A stretch of DNA of 64,000 nt from Ancylobacter koreensis (GTDB lineage Bacteria > Pseudomonadota > Alphaproteobacteria > Rhizobiales > Xanthobacteraceae), in NCBI RefSeq assembly GCF_023016525.1, contig NZ_JALKCG010000008.1, positions 124,001 through 188,000 on the forward strand, in the 5' to 3' direction. The translations under genes were made by a program, and so were the position numbers. Each line of letters opens with the position of its first letter. Position 1 is the stretch's first letter. The notes beneath the pieces are model-generated. The model was not told where the DNA came from, did no database searches, and worked only from the letters and a program-made list of their open reading frames with translations. This document shows, in pieces, positions 17,648 to 26,399 of this stretch.

Positions 17648-19156
17648 TCAAGCCTTCTTGCGGCTGAGGGAGAAGAATGAGGCGACCGCGATGATCGCCG
17701 CCAGCGCCAGCAGGCCGAGCGCGATGGGATGGCTCATCGCCGCCACGAAGTCCCCGCGGTTGATGATGAGCGCGCGGCCGAGATTGGTTTCGATGATCGG
17801 CCCCATCACGAAGCCGAGGATCACCGGCAGCGGCGAGAAGCCCACCTTGTCGAGCGCGATGGCGACCCCGCCGAGCACGAGGAACATCACCACCTGCACG
17901 ATGGAGTTGTCATAGGCATAGGCGCCGACGATCAGCAGCGTCAGCACGAAGGGCGCCAATATGCGGGCCGGCACATAGGCGATCGGCACGAAGAAGCGGA
18001 TGCCGAACCAGCCGACCAGCAACAGCGCGATGTTGCAGAGCACGAGGCCGATGAAGATCGCCATGGCCAGCGGGCCGCCCTGGCTGAACAGGGTCGGGCC
18101 GGGCACGATGCCCTTGCTCACCAGCACGCCGAGCAGGATGGCGATGGCCCCGGTGCCGGGCACGCCCAGCGCGAGCGCGGGCACGAGGGCGCCGGCGACC
18201 ACCGCGTTGTTCGAGGATTCCGGGGAGGCGATGGCATCGTCGACGCCGGTGCCGAACAGGTCGCGGTCCCTAGACCAGCGCTTCTCCTCATTATAGGCCA
18301 GCACTGCGGCCACCGTCGGCCCCGGTCCCGGCAACGCGCCGACCGCGGTGCCGATGAGACCGCCACGGATGGAGGCCGGCAGAATCTTCACGAAGTCGCG
18401 CAGCCCGAAGCCGTCATCGGCGCCGGACCTGATGAGGTCGTCGGCCGAGGGCGTATGGCTGCCCGCGCCCTCCCGCCGCGCCTCGAAGGCCGCCAGCATC
18501 AGGCGCAGCCCTTCCGGCGCGGCGAGGAACGCCATGATCATGACGATCAGCGGGATGCCGTCATAGAGGAAGGGCTGGTCGAAGGTCAGCCGCGTGCCGC
18601 CGAAGGAGGAATCGCCGACGGTGGAGAGCAGCAGGCCGAGCGCGCAGCCGATGAAGGCCTTGATGGGTTCCTTGCCGACGAAGCCGCCGACGATGGTCAG
18701 GCCCAGTATGCCCACCGCGAACAGCTCGGAAGGGCCGAACTGCAGGCCCACCCAGGCGAGGCCGCTGGCGGTGAAGATGAAGATGACGCTGGAGAGCAGC
18801 CCGCCCACGACGCCCGACACGTTCGAGATCTGCAGCGCGCGGCGCGGCCGGCCCTTCATCGCCATGGGCGAGCCGTCGAGCATCGTCATGATGGCGGCGC
18901 TGGTGCCCGGCGTCTTGATCAGGATGGCCGGTATCGAGCCGCCATACTCGGCACCGGAATAGATGCTGAGCATGAACATCACGGCGCCGGCCGGCTCCAT
19001 GAAATAGGTGAAGGGGAACATCAGTGCGAGCGCCTGCGAGCCGCCGAAGCCCGGCAGGATGCCGAAGGCGGTGCCGATGAATACGCCCAGCACGATCAGC
19101 GCGATGTTGACCGGGTCGACCGCCAGCCAGAAGGCCGGAATGAATTGCTCGATCAT
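17648..19156 (-). CDS. tctA: TTT transporter large membrane subunit TctA (system 2)
   Basis: A 502-residue TctA-family membrane protein with the motif GILPGFGGSQALALMFP near residue 32 and the second-half counterpart GALPGPGPTVAAVLAY near 278. The family block PGTSAAIMTMLDG and a TGAIAILLGVL stretch are present. It follows tctB by 6 nt and precedes the GTPase by 4 nt. Transport mechanism as for system 1; the substrate is set by its own receptor at 19737. Confidence 0.93.
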   Translation of the reverse strand: MIEQFIPAFWLAVDPVNIALIVLGVFIGTAFGILPGFGGSQALALMFPFTYFMEPAGAVMFMLSIYSGAEYGGSIPAILIKTPGTSAAIMTMLDGSPMAMKGRPRRALQISNVSGVVGGLLSSVIFIFTASGLAWVGLQFGPSELFAVGILGLTIVGGFVGKEPIKAFIGCALGLLLSTVGDSSFGGTRLTFDQPFLYDGIPLIVMIMAFLAAPEGLRLMLAAFEARREGAGSHTPSADDLIRSGADDGFGLRDFVKILPASIRGGLIGTAVGALPGPGPTVAAVLAYNEEKRWSRDRDLFGTGVDDAIASPESSNNAVVAGALVPALALGVPGTGAIAILLGVLVSKGIVPGPTLFSQGGPLAMAIFIGLVLCNIALLLVGWFGIRFFVPIAYVPARILAPFVLTLLIVGAYAYDNSIVQVVMFLVLGGVAIALDKVGFSPLPVILGFVMGPIIETNLGRALIINRGDFVAAMSHPIALGLLALAAIIAVASFFSLSRKKA

Positions 19157-19162
19157 CCGTCG

Positions 19163-19669
19163 TCACCAGGCGATGTGGCGGGGAAGGAAGGTCAGCGGCA
19201 GGAAGACCGACAGCCCCTGTACGAAGACGATGTAGACCACCGCGACCGAGCCGACGCCGGAGACCAGCGAGGCGACGACATGGCGGGTCGCCACATAGGT
19301 CATCGCGGCGCAGAAGCCGAACACCGCGACCTCCATGCCGAGATATTCCAGCGCGACCGCGAAGGCGGCGAGCGCGAGGCAGCTCAGCACCACGTCCCGC
19401 ACGTTCAACGACGCGTCCGGCTCGCCCTCGGCCGGGACCGGCACCGCGCCGGCCCGCGCAGAGAAAAGGCGCAGCACTTCGCGCGCGATCCCGATGAGGC
19501 TCAGCACGCCCATGAGGACCACCGCGAAGCGCGGGAACATCGCCGAACCGGGGTAGCCCGGCAGCAGCGGCTGGGGAAAGTCGGCGGTCAGCGAGAAGAC
19601 CCACGCCGCGAACAGGGCGAACAGCCCGTAGAGGATGAGGTTCTGGACGGAGGCTTTCTGGGCGGACAT
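19163..19669 (-). CDS. tctB: TTT transporter small membrane subunit TctB (system 2)
   Basis: A 168-residue protein with four membrane segments (about 10-30, 45-65, 90-125 and 130-160), the TctB topology. A negatively charged loop VPAEGEPDASLN lies between segments 2 and 3. Identity rests on size, topology and its place directly upstream of tctA. Confidence 0.85.
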   Translation of the reverse strand: MSAQKASVQNLILYGLFALFAAWVFSLTADFPQPLLPGYPGSAMFPRFAVVLMGVLSLIGIAREVLRLFSARAGAVPVPAEGEPDASLNVRDVVLSCLALAAFAVALEYLGMEVAVFGFCAAMTYVATRHVVASLVSGVGSVAVVYIVFVQGLSVFLPLTFLPRHIAW

Positions 19670-19702
19670 GGGACGGCGGCGCCTTTGCGGAAAGCGGGAT
19701 CG

Positions 19703-19728
19703 TCGGGAGCGCCCGTCGGCGCTCCCGA
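19703..19728 (-). terminator. Hairpin between tctC and tctB (system 2)
   Basis: A perfect 10-bp stem, TCGGGAGCGC / GCGCTCCCGA with loop CCGTCG, starting 8 nt after the tctC stop. No U-tract is visible. It occupies the same place as the hairpins of the other TTT operons. Confidence 0.6.
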
Positions 19729-19736
19729 GGCGTGCG

Positions 19737-20717
19737 TCACTTGAGCAGGCCGGCGGCCCTGAGCGTGTCGCCCATGGTCTTGCGCTCGTCCTGGAACGCT
19801 TTGGTGGCGGCCGCAGCGTCCGTGTTCAGCGCCGGAACGACGTGGCTGTTCTTTTCGAGATAGTCCTTGTAGCGCGGGCTCCCGATCGCCTTGGTCACGG
19901 CGGCGGCGATCTTGGCCTCGATGGCCGGCGGCGTGCCCTTCTTGACGAAGATGCCCTGCACCTGATGGGTGATGGGATAGACGAGGCCCAGATCGGCCGG
20001 GATGGGAACGTCCTTCAGGCCCGGCTGCTGCACGTGCTCCTCGTTGATCAGTATGAGGTAGCGGGCATTGCCGGAATCGACATGCGGCTGCCAGATGCCG
20101 GGCGGGCCGATGGCGGCGTCCACATGGCCGCCCAGCGCGTCCTTCATGGCGTCGCCGGCACCGTCATAAGGCACGTAGCTCCAGGTCACGCCGGCGGCGC
20201 GGAACAGCTTGTCGAGGTGCAGGTGATGGGCGGAGCCGGGCTTGTTGGCGGCGACCGTAACCTGGCCGGGACGCGCCTTCATGTCGGCGATCAGGTCCTG
20301 GAAGGTCTTGTACTTGCTGCTGGCCGGCACGGCGACGACGAAGAGGAACTTCTCGACATCCGCCACCACTTCGAAATCATCGGGGTTCGGCCGGAAGGTC
20401 GGCAGGTTCATGTAACCGGCATAGGAGGTGTTGCGCTGGAGCCAGGTGTAGCCGTCGGCCGGGCGGCTATCGACATAGCTCGCCCCCTCATTGCCCGCCC
20501 CGCCGGGCTTGAACAGCACGGAGATCGGCTTGCCGAGCTCGGCGCCGACGATTTCCGAGATCAGCAGGCACCAGTTTGCGGCACCGGAACCCGCATTGGT
20601 GGCGCAAACGAATTCGATCGGACCTTCAGGCCAACGAGAGGCATCTTCGGCGGAAGCCAGACTCAGGGTCGTCAGCAGCGCGCAGGCGCCTGCTGCGAGC
20701 TTGATCGCGCGCATCAT
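19737..20717 (-). CDS. tctC: TTT periplasmic receptor TctC (BUG family, system 2)
   Basis: A 326-residue BUG-type binding protein. The signal peptide MMRAIKLAAGACALLTTLSLASA is clear and lacks twin arginines, unlike system 1. Family blocks are ATNAGSGAANW (about 39-49) and LFKPGGAGNEGAS (about 67-79). The frame is open further upstream, but GGAG 7 nt before the ATG at 20717 fixes the start. It opens operon 2, divergent from the LVIVD gene. Confidence 0.91.
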   Translation of the reverse strand: MMRAIKLAAGACALLTTLSLASAEDASRWPEGPIEFVCATNAGSGAANWCLLISEIVGAELGKPISVLFKPGGAGNEGASYVDSRPADGYTWLQRNTSYAGYMNLPTFRPNPDDFEVVADVEKFLFVVAVPASSKYKTFQDLIADMKARPGQVTVAANKPGSAHHLHLDKLFRAAGVTWSYVPYDGAGDAMKDALGGHVDAAIGPPGIWQPHVDSGNARYLILINEEHVQQPGLKDVPIPADLGLVYPITHQVQGIFVKKGTPPAIEAKIAAAVTKAIGSPRYKDYLEKNSHVVPALNTDAAAATKAFQDERKTMGDTLRAAGLLK

Positions 20718-20813
20718 CGTTTTTCTCCGAGCGTTTCCCTTTCGCTGCCGCGCCTTTGTCAGCACGTTCCAGCGTCCTTCAGTTAAGCGGGCGGCCCTGC
20801 GGCAAGTCAAGTT

Positions 20814-20825
20814 AATTTATAAATT
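20814..20825. promoter_or_regulatory. 12-bp perfect palindrome in the divergent promoter region
   Basis: AATTTATAAATT in an AT-rich island between the divergent tctC (start 20717) and LVIVD (start 20877) genes. It is suitably placed to control both. FCD-type GntR proteins often bind short AT-rich palindromes, so the operon 2 regulator is a candidate; this is inference. Confidence 0.4.
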
Positions 20826-20876
20826 GCTGCATCCTTTGCGATTATTTATATGGACTGCATCAGCCGGGAGGACGCG

Positions 20877-22109
20877 ATGCAGGGCGCAGTACAGAAGAAC
20901 ATCAAGCTGCTGTCACAGGATACGCTGCGGGGGTTCGGCGGTGTCGGCGAGGGTATGAGCCTGCAGATCGCACCCGACGGGCGCCGCATCCTCTGGATCG
21001 CCCATGAAGGGGCGCCGAAGAATTTCAGCGGGGTCGACGTGTCAGATCCGCGCGCGCCGCGCGTCGTCTGCCAGCTCGACCTGCCGCATCCCCGGATGCG
21101 GTCCAACTCCCTGGAAGTGTGCGGCAATCTGCTCGCGGTCGCCTATCAGGTGAACAAGCCGGGCGACAAGCCGGCCGGCATCGAGCTGTTCGACGTCTCG
21201 GTGCCCGAGGAACCGCGCTCGATCTCGTTCTTCGACACGTCGGGCCCGCATTCGCGCGGCGTCCACTGCCTGTGGTTCGTCGACGGCGAATATATCCACG
21301 CCTCCAGCGGCTCGGCCGATTTCGTGCCGACCCACCCGCGCGACGACCAGTTCTACCAGATCATCGACGTGCGCGATCCCGCCCGCCCGCGCGAATGCGG
21401 GCGCTGGTGGTATCCCGGCACGCGACAGGGCGATGCGGCGCCGCCACCGGCCCGCGTGCGCGCCCGGCCGCTCGATTCGCTGCGCGGGCCGGACGCCTTC
21501 CGCCTGCACAATGCCAACGTCTATCCCGACCATCCCGACCGGGCCTATATCGGCTATATCGACGGCGGCGCCTTCATCCTCGATATCGCCGACAAGGCGA
21601 GCCCCAAGGTGGTGGGTTCGTGGAACCCGCACCCGCCCTACCCCGGCTTCACCCACACGGTGATGCCGCTGTTCGAGCGCGGGCTGCTCGTGGTGACGGA
21701 CGAGTGCGTGCTGGACGATGCCGAGGACTGGCCGAAGCTGACCTGGATGGTCGATGCGCGGCTGGAATCGAACCTCGTGCCGATCGCCACCTTCCCCATG
21801 CCGCCGGTCGAGGAGTTCGGCCACAAGGGCGGGCGGTTCGGCTCGCACAACATTCACGAGAACCGGCCCGGTCCCTCCTTCCGCAGCGAGGAGATCATTT
21901 TCGGCTGCTTCTTCAATGCGGGCGTGCGCATCTTCGACATCCGCAACCCGTACCGGCCGGAGGAGATCGCCTGCTTCATCCCGCCCGGCCCGGCCGGCTC
22001 GCCCGTGCCGACCGCGCAGATGAACGAGATCTATGTCGACGAGCGGGGCGTCATCTATTCCGGCGACCGCTGGTCGGGCGGCCTCTACATATTGGAGGCC
22101 GATATCTGA
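20877..22109 (+). CDS. LVIVD-repeat beta-propeller protein
   Basis: A 410-residue protein built from repeats of the form strand-DVSDPxxPxxV-strand, for example GVDVSDPRAPRVV, LFDVSVPEEPRSI, IIDVRDPARPREC, ILDIADKASPKVV and IFDIRNPYRPEEI. This is the LVIVD pattern of beta-propeller proteins. Histidine- and glycine-rich joins such as GSHNIHENR and GVHCLWF could hold a metal or an active site. No signal peptide is visible, so it is probably cytosolic. I chose the ATG at 20877 because GGGAGG lies 5 nt before it; an upstream ATG at 20850 has no such box. It is divergent from TTT operon 2 and precedes an unrecognised gene. Function unknown. Confidence 0.75.
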   Translation: MQGAVQKNIKLLSQDTLRGFGGVGEGMSLQIAPDGRRILWIAHEGAPKNFSGVDVSDPRAPRVVCQLDLPHPRMRSNSLEVCGNLLAVAYQVNKPGDKPAGIELFDVSVPEEPRSISFFDTSGPHSRGVHCLWFVDGEYIHASSGSADFVPTHPRDDQFYQIIDVRDPARPRECGRWWYPGTRQGDAAPPPARVRARPLDSLRGPDAFRLHNANVYPDHPDRAYIGYIDGGAFILDIADKASPKVVGSWNPHPPYPGFTHTVMPLFERGLLVVTDECVLDDAEDWPKLTWMVDARLESNLVPIATFPMPPVEEFGHKGGRFGSHNIHENRPGPSFRSEEIIFGCFFNAGVRIFDIRNPYRPEEIACFIPPGPAGSPVPTAQMNEIYVDERGVIYSGDRWSGGLYILEADI

Positions 22110-22132
22110 GGCGGTAAGGGCGCGAAGGCGGG

Positions 22133-22846
22133 ATGCCGATGATCAGCCTTGTCTACGGAATCATCGAATCCCCCTCGGCCGCACTTGCGCGCGAGGCGGC
22201 GAGGCCGGCGGGGAATGGCGGCCTCGGCCCGATGGCGGCGACCATCGCCGGGGGCACGCCGGCCTTCCGGCTCAACAGTCCCGGCTGGATCAATGCCGGG
22301 CCGGACATCGTGCAGGGCGTGGCGGGAACGCAGGCGCTGACGGAGTATTGCCGCGCGCGCCTGCTCAACCGCGTGTCGGTCTTCGCGCTGGCGCTGCGCT
22401 CCTTCCTCTCCGCCTATGTCGATTTCGCGGTCGCCGAAGTGGAGCGCCGACGCGACGAGCTGGAGGCGCGGCTGCGCGCCCTCGGCCTGCCGGCCGATGA
22501 CGGATTCCCCACCTATCGCGACTGGGTGTTCTCGGCGCTCCTGCCGGTGCCGCAGGTCCATGTCGCGATGCCCGGCGATGCCGACCCGGTAGCGGTCGAC
22601 GTGCTGTTCTGGACCGGCCGCTCCGCGCTGGCGCTGACCCTCGAAGGACGCACCATGCCGACGCCGCGCCAGCGTCGCGCGCAGGAGGCGATGCTGGCGG
22701 CGCATCCCGCGATGAAGGCGGCCACGCTGGCGGTGCCCGCGGACGGGCATTCCTGGGCCTTGTGCGAGCTCGCCGGACATTTCGACGGCGCACTGCTGCC
22801 CGACACGGGCCTGCCCTTCGGTCCCTACCGTATCCTCGCGGGCTAG
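22133..22846 (+). CDS. Unrecognised protein (237 aa)
   Basis: A 237-residue soluble-looking protein that I cannot place. Visible features are a glycine-rich N-terminal part with IIESPSAALAREAARP, a helical middle with a charged coil (VEVERRRDELEARLRALG-like, about 100-118), and a second half with alternating hydrophobic strands (LLPVPQVHVAMPG, VDVLFWTG, ALALTLEG). No signal peptide or membrane segment. It begins 23 nt after the LVIVD gene and ends just before a strong hairpin, so the two genes probably form one transcript. Codon use looks like that of its neighbours. Confidence 0.65.
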   Translation: MPMISLVYGIIESPSAALAREAARPAGNGGLGPMAATIAGGTPAFRLNSPGWINAGPDIVQGVAGTQALTEYCRARLLNRVSVFALALRSFLSAYVDFAVAEVERRRDELEARLRALGLPADDGFPTYRDWVFSALLPVPQVHVAMPGDADPVAVDVLFWTGRSALALTLEGRTMPTPRQRRAQEAMLAAHPAMKAATLAVPADGHSWALCELAGHFDGALLPDTGLPFGPYRILAG

Positions 22847-22849
22847 CGC

Positions 22850-22880
22850 GGTTCTGGCGCGGCGAGAACGCGCCGGAACC
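22850..22880 (+). terminator. Hairpin after the LVIVD/unknown gene pair
   Basis: GGTTCTGGCGCG, loop GCGAGAA, CGCGCCGGAACC: a 12-bp stem with one G-U pair, beginning 4 nt after the stop codon at 22844-22846. No long U-tract, but position and stability fit a terminator. Confidence 0.55.
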
Positions 22881-22893
22881 CGCGCGTGCCCCC

Positions 22894-23121
22894 GGCAAGT
22901 TCGGCATCGATCCTATCGGCCATGGCGGAATATCCCTCTCCGCCTCGCCCGATCTGCAACTCGCGAGCGCTCTGCCGCGATGCGGGTTGGTGGAGTTCAT
23001 CGGCGGCAGCCTCTATGTCGATGGCATCGTCGCCGATCCCTACGTCGTCGGTGCGGAGGCCGAATTGCGCATTCCCGACCGGCCGGGCCTCGGTGTTATC
23101 CTCGATCCCGACGCCCTCGCC
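22894..23121 (+). pseudogene. Relic of a mandelate racemase/muconate lactonizing (enolase superfamily) dehydratase, C-terminus only
   Basis: The 378-nt gap 22847-23224 holds no intact gene. In the frame starting near 22894 the translation reads like the last 75 residues of an MR/MLE-family sugar-acid dehydratase. It has HGGISLSASPDLQLASALP (the barrel end that holds the catalytic histidine region), GLVEF, and the typical closing segment RIPDRPGLGVILDPDALA. No start codon or N-terminal two thirds precede it. The remnant directly precedes an intact FAH gene, and such dehydratases act two steps before FAH hydrolases in non-phosphorylative sugar-acid pathways. I read it as a deletion relic. Confidence 0.65.
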
Positions 23122-23224
23122 CCTTCAACAATGCCCCCGCGACTCCCTTCGCGCCCCGCCCAGGGCCCATTCGTGCCGAGGAGCCCGACACGTGGCTCCC
23201 GCGACAGACCAGGAGGAAACCTCA

Positions 23225-24070
23225 ATGAAACTCGTCCGCTACGGGGAAGCCGGCCATGAGCGGCCCGGCCTGATCGACGCCTCGGGCGTGCTGCGCGATC
23301 TCTCCGGCCTCGTGCCGGACATCGCCGGCGGCGCTCTGCTGCCCGACAGCCTCGCGCGGCTGCGCGCGCTCGATCACGCCGGCCTGCCGGCGGTCGACGG
23401 TCAGCCGCGCCTGGGCGCCTGCGTCGGCCAGGTCGGCAAGTTCGTCTGCGTCGGGCTCAACTACACCGACCACGCTGCGGAGGCCGGCATGCCGATCCCC
23501 GAGGAGCCGGTGCTGTTCATGAAGCCTACGAGCTGCATCGTCGGCCCGAATGACGACGTCGAGATCCCGCGCGGCTCGACCAAGACCGACTGGGAGATCG
23601 AACTCGGCATCGTCATCGGCAAGCCGGCGAAATACGTGTCGGTCGAGGACGCCTACGACCATGTCGCCGGCTACTGCATCGTCAACGACGTCTCCGAACG
23701 CGCCTTCCAGCTCGAACGCGGCGGCACCTGGGACAAGGGCAAGGGCTGCGACACCTTCGGCCCCGTCGGCCCCTGGCTCGTGACCACCGACGAGATTGCC
23801 GACCCGCACGCGCTCGACATGTGGCTGGAGGTCGACGGCGTGCGCCGGCAGACCGGCTCGACGCGCACCATGATCTTCGACGTGCCGACCATCGTCTCCT
23901 ACATCAGCCGGTTCATGAGCCTTCAGCCGGGCGACCTGATCACCACCGGCACGCCGCCGGGCGTCGGGCTTGGCCTCAAGCCGCCCGCCTATCTCACGCC
24001 CGGCCAGACCATGCACCTCGCCATCTCCGGCCTCGGCGAACAGAGGCAGAAGACCGTCGCGGCGGGCTGA
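23225..24070 (+). CDS. FAH-family 2,4-diketo-3-deoxy-sugar-acid hydrolase (copy 1)
   Basis: A 281-residue fumarylacetoacetate hydrolase-family enzyme, which cleaves a C-C bond in 2,4-dioxo acids. The metal and active-site blocks are present: GLNYTDHAAE (about 79-88), TDWEIELGIVIG with the acidic ligands (about 120-131), NDVSERAFQ and TTGTPPGVG. It is the same length as, and closely similar to, the copy at 52446. The start is fixed by AGGAGG 8 nt upstream. It stands between two relics (enolase-type dehydratase and SDR), so the pathway it served is broken here. In L-fucose or L-rhamnose type pathways it would yield pyruvate plus lactate. Confidence 0.9.
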   Translation: MKLVRYGEAGHERPGLIDASGVLRDLSGLVPDIAGGALLPDSLARLRALDHAGLPAVDGQPRLGACVGQVGKFVCVGLNYTDHAAEAGMPIPEEPVLFMKPTSCIVGPNDDVEIPRGSTKTDWEIELGIVIGKPAKYVSVEDAYDHVAGYCIVNDVSERAFQLERGGTWDKGKGCDTFGPVGPWLVTTDEIADPHALDMWLEVDGVRRQTGSTRTMIFDVPTIVSYISRFMSLQPGDLITTGTPPGVGLGLKPPAYLTPGQTMHLAISGLGEQRQKTVAAG

Positions 24071-24159
24071 GTGAGGGCGGGCATCGTCAACGTCGCCTCC
24101 ATCGCCGGCACGGAGGGCGATCCGAACGCCTCGCATATTCGGCGTCCGAGGCCGGCGTC
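24071..24159 (+). pseudogene. Frameshifted fragment of a short-chain dehydrogenase (SDR)
   Basis: Immediately after the FAH stop codon the sequence reads GIVNVASIAGTEGDPNAS, the SDR strand-serine block (NxxS). One base is then missing near 24133, and the adjacent frame continues LAYSASEAGV, the SDR catalytic YxxxK block with E in place of K. An intact SDR would read through both. The 5' half and the 3' end are gone. In non-phosphorylative deoxy-sugar pathways an SDR oxidises the keto-deoxy acid just before the FAH hydrolase, which fits this location. Confidence 0.65.
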
Positions 24160-24187
24160 CCGCGCCGTCTACTGACGCGCCGTGCAT

Positions 24188-24271
24188 CCCGGGACAGCGC
24201 CGCACCGCTCGTCGTCCCGGGAGCGAGACGGCCCTGTCGGGCGGCCGCAGTGGGGGCGAACGGCCGCCCGA
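24188..24271. terminator. Two tandem hairpins between convergent genes
   Basis: The first stem is CCCGGGAC / GTCCCGGG (24188-24195 with 24214-24221). The second is an 11-bp perfect stem TCGGGCGGCCG / CGGCCGCCCGA (24237-24247 with 24261-24271, loop 13 nt). They lie between the plus-strand FAH/SDR relic and the 3' end of the minus-strand tctA at 24288, so they may act as a two-way terminator. No U-run. Confidence 0.5.
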
Positions 24272-24287
24272 GCGCCAATCGCCGCCC

Positions 24288-25811
24288 TCAGACCTCGGAG
24301 GCCTTTCTGCGCCGGAGCGGACCGAAGACCGCGCCGAAAGCCTGGCGCACGATCCGGCTGCGACCGAACAGCGAGTAGAGGATCAGCGCCATGAAGACGA
24401 GCGCCAGGGGCCGCTCGAAGAACGAGAAGACATCGCCGTGCGCGGAGAGCAGGGCCCGGCGCAGGCCGATATCCGCCATCTGTCCGAGGATCAGCCCGAT
24501 TACCAGCGGCGCGACCGGGTACTCCATCTCCTCCAGCACGAAGGCCAGCAGGCCGAAGCCGAACATCAGATAGACGTTGAAGACGTTCAGGCCCAGCGAA
24601 TAGGAGCCGAGGATCGAAATCATCGCCACCATCGGCAGGACGATGAAGGGCGGCAGGCGCAGGACGAGAACGGACAGACGCGCCATCGCCAGTCCGCAAA
24701 TCGCCATGGCGATGGCCGACCAGAACAGGAAGGCCGCGATCTGCGGGATCACCTCGGGAGATTCGATTGCCAGCATCGGCCCCGGCCGCAGCCCGTGCAG
24801 CCACATCGCGCCCAGCAGCATGGCGGCGGGCGGCGAACCCGGCACGGCAAGGGTGAGTACCGGCACGATGGCGCCGCCGATGCAGGCATTGGCCGCGACC
24901 TCCGGAGCGACGACGCCGCGCATATTGCCCCGCCCATAGGTCTCGGGATCCTTGGCCGCGCGCTTGGTCGCGTCATAGGCGCTCCAGGCGGCAACGTCCT
25001 CGCCGACGCCGGGAATGGCACCGACGCCGACGCCGATGAGGCCCGAGCGGGCGATCAGCATCTTGCATTTGCCCAAAAACTTGAAGTCGGGCCAGACCTT
25101 CGACAGCAGGGTGCTGCGCTCGAGGCGACCGTCGGAATCGCGCAAGCCCCGGATGATCTGCGGAATGGCGAAAGCGCCGAGAATGACCGGAACGAACTCG
25201 ATGCCGCCGGCAAGTTCGGGAACGCCGAAGGTGAAGCGGCTGTAGCCCTGTATGGTCTCGATGCCGACGGTTGAAATCGCAAGGCCGAGAATGCCGGCGA
25301 TCCATCCCTTGGCAGGCAGATCGTCGGAGGTCAGCGAGCCGCAGATCAGCACGCCGAAGACGGCGAGCAGGAAGAACTCGATCGAGGTGAACTGAAGCGC
25401 CAGCGCCACCATGAGCGGCATGACGAGCAGCATCATGGTCAGCCCGAAGATCGTCCCGAGGGCCGAGCCGAGCGTGGCGTTGGCGATCGTCTCGCCGGCC
25501 CGGCCCTGCTTGGCCAGCTGGTGTCCGTCACGAACGCTCGCAGCGCCCGCCGAGGTGCCGGGAATGCCGATCAGAATGGCCGACTGGCACCCGCCATAGA
25601 CCGCGCCGACATAGGCGCCGATCAGCGCGATGATCGCCACGTCGGTCGGCAGGTTGAAGGTGACGGTGCTCAGCAGCGCGACGGCGAGCGTCGCCGTCAG
25701 ACCCGGAAGAGCACCGAAGATGATGCCGAGCATCACGCCGCCGAACAGGATGCCCATCTTGATGGGCGTGACGGTGGCGACGACCTGATGGAGGAATTCG
25801 ATGAAGTACAT
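24288..25811 (-). CDS. tctA: TTT transporter large membrane subunit TctA (system 3)
   Basis: A 507-residue TctA-family membrane protein with GALPGLTATLAVALLSTVTF near residue 32, an internal counterpart GAIPGVGEDVAAWSAY near 257, and the block PGTSAGAASVRDG. The glycine-rich loop GLTATL differs from the PGIG/PGFG of systems 1 and 2, marking a different subgroup. The frame is open upstream, but the ATG at 25811 lies 30 nt after tctB. It is last in its operon and convergent with the FAH/SDR relics. Confidence 0.92.
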   Translation of the reverse strand: MYFIEFLHQVVATVTPIKMGILFGGVMLGIIFGALPGLTATLAVALLSTVTFNLPTDVAIIALIGAYVGAVYGGCQSAILIGIPGTSAGAASVRDGHQLAKQGRAGETIANATLGSALGTIFGLTMMLLVMPLMVALALQFTSIEFFLLAVFGVLICGSLTSDDLPAKGWIAGILGLAISTVGIETIQGYSRFTFGVPELAGGIEFVPVILGAFAIPQIIRGLRDSDGRLERSTLLSKVWPDFKFLGKCKMLIARSGLIGVGVGAIPGVGEDVAAWSAYDATKRAAKDPETYGRGNMRGVVAPEVAANACIGGAIVPVLTLAVPGSPPAAMLLGAMWLHGLRPGPMLAIESPEVIPQIAAFLFWSAIAMAICGLAMARLSVLVLRLPPFIVLPMVAMISILGSYSLGLNVFNVYLMFGFGLLAFVLEEMEYPVAPLVIGLILGQMADIGLRRALLSAHGDVFSFFERPLALVFMALILYSLFGRSRIVRQAFGAVFGPLRRRKASEV

Positions 25812-25840
25812 GCTGGGTCTCCCTCGACGGGCCGTCGGGC

Positions 25841-26368
25841 TCAGGGCATCGGGACCTGGAAGAATTCGGTGAAGATGTACCCGATCACGGCCGGCGCGAT
25901 CAGCGCGATCAGCGCGATCTTGAGCACGGCCCACACGGTGAATGGCCTATCGGGTGCGCGGTGAAAGGCCAGCATGGTGACGAACAGGAAGGTGGTCGAG
26001 GCCACGTGGTATTCGAACCTGCCGATACCGACGAAGACGTAGAGGCCCACCAGCGCCGCCGCCGCCGCCATGCGGTGGAGGTCGCGGTTGCTCCCGATCG
26101 CCCGAAGTCCCTGCGCCGCGACCTGGCCGAGCCCGCGATGGCCTCCGGCCCGGACGGCGTGCATCAGTACGTTGGCGCTGAAGAGGATGAGGAGAACGCC
26201 GAGGACAGCGGGGAACAGCCCGGGGGAAAGGTACCAGTCCTGCTGCAACCCGCCCGACTGGACGATCCAGGGCATGCGGCTCGCCGCGACGATCATCACG
26301 GTGCCAAGCAGCATGAAGGCGATCGATGTGACGAAATCGGCCTTTCTGAGCGGCCTCTCGGAAGACAT
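25841..26368 (-). CDS. tctB: TTT transporter small membrane subunit TctB (system 3)
   Basis: A 175-residue protein with four membrane helices (about 10-30, 45-68, 98-135 and 145-168), the TctB topology. It begins with a short charged N-terminus MSSERPLRKADF. It lies between tctC and tctA and has a hairpin just upstream of its start. Confidence 0.85.
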   Translation of the reverse strand: MSSERPLRKADFVTSIAFMLLGTVMIVAASRMPWIVQSGGLQQDWYLSPGLFPAVLGVLLILFSANVLMHAVRAGGHRGLGQVAAQGLRAIGSNRDLHRMAAAAALVGLYVFVGIGRFEYHVASTTFLFVTMLAFHRAPDRPFTVWAVLKIALIALIAPAVIGYIFTEFFQVPMP

Positions 26369-26399
26369 GTGTTCGGCTCCGTGATCGCACGAAGGGGGA

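Noticed and set aside
17729-19744. A 671-codon plus-strand open frame rich in H, D, E and R
   Set aside because: Antisense to tctA and tctB of system 2. Long antisense frames are expected at this GC content.
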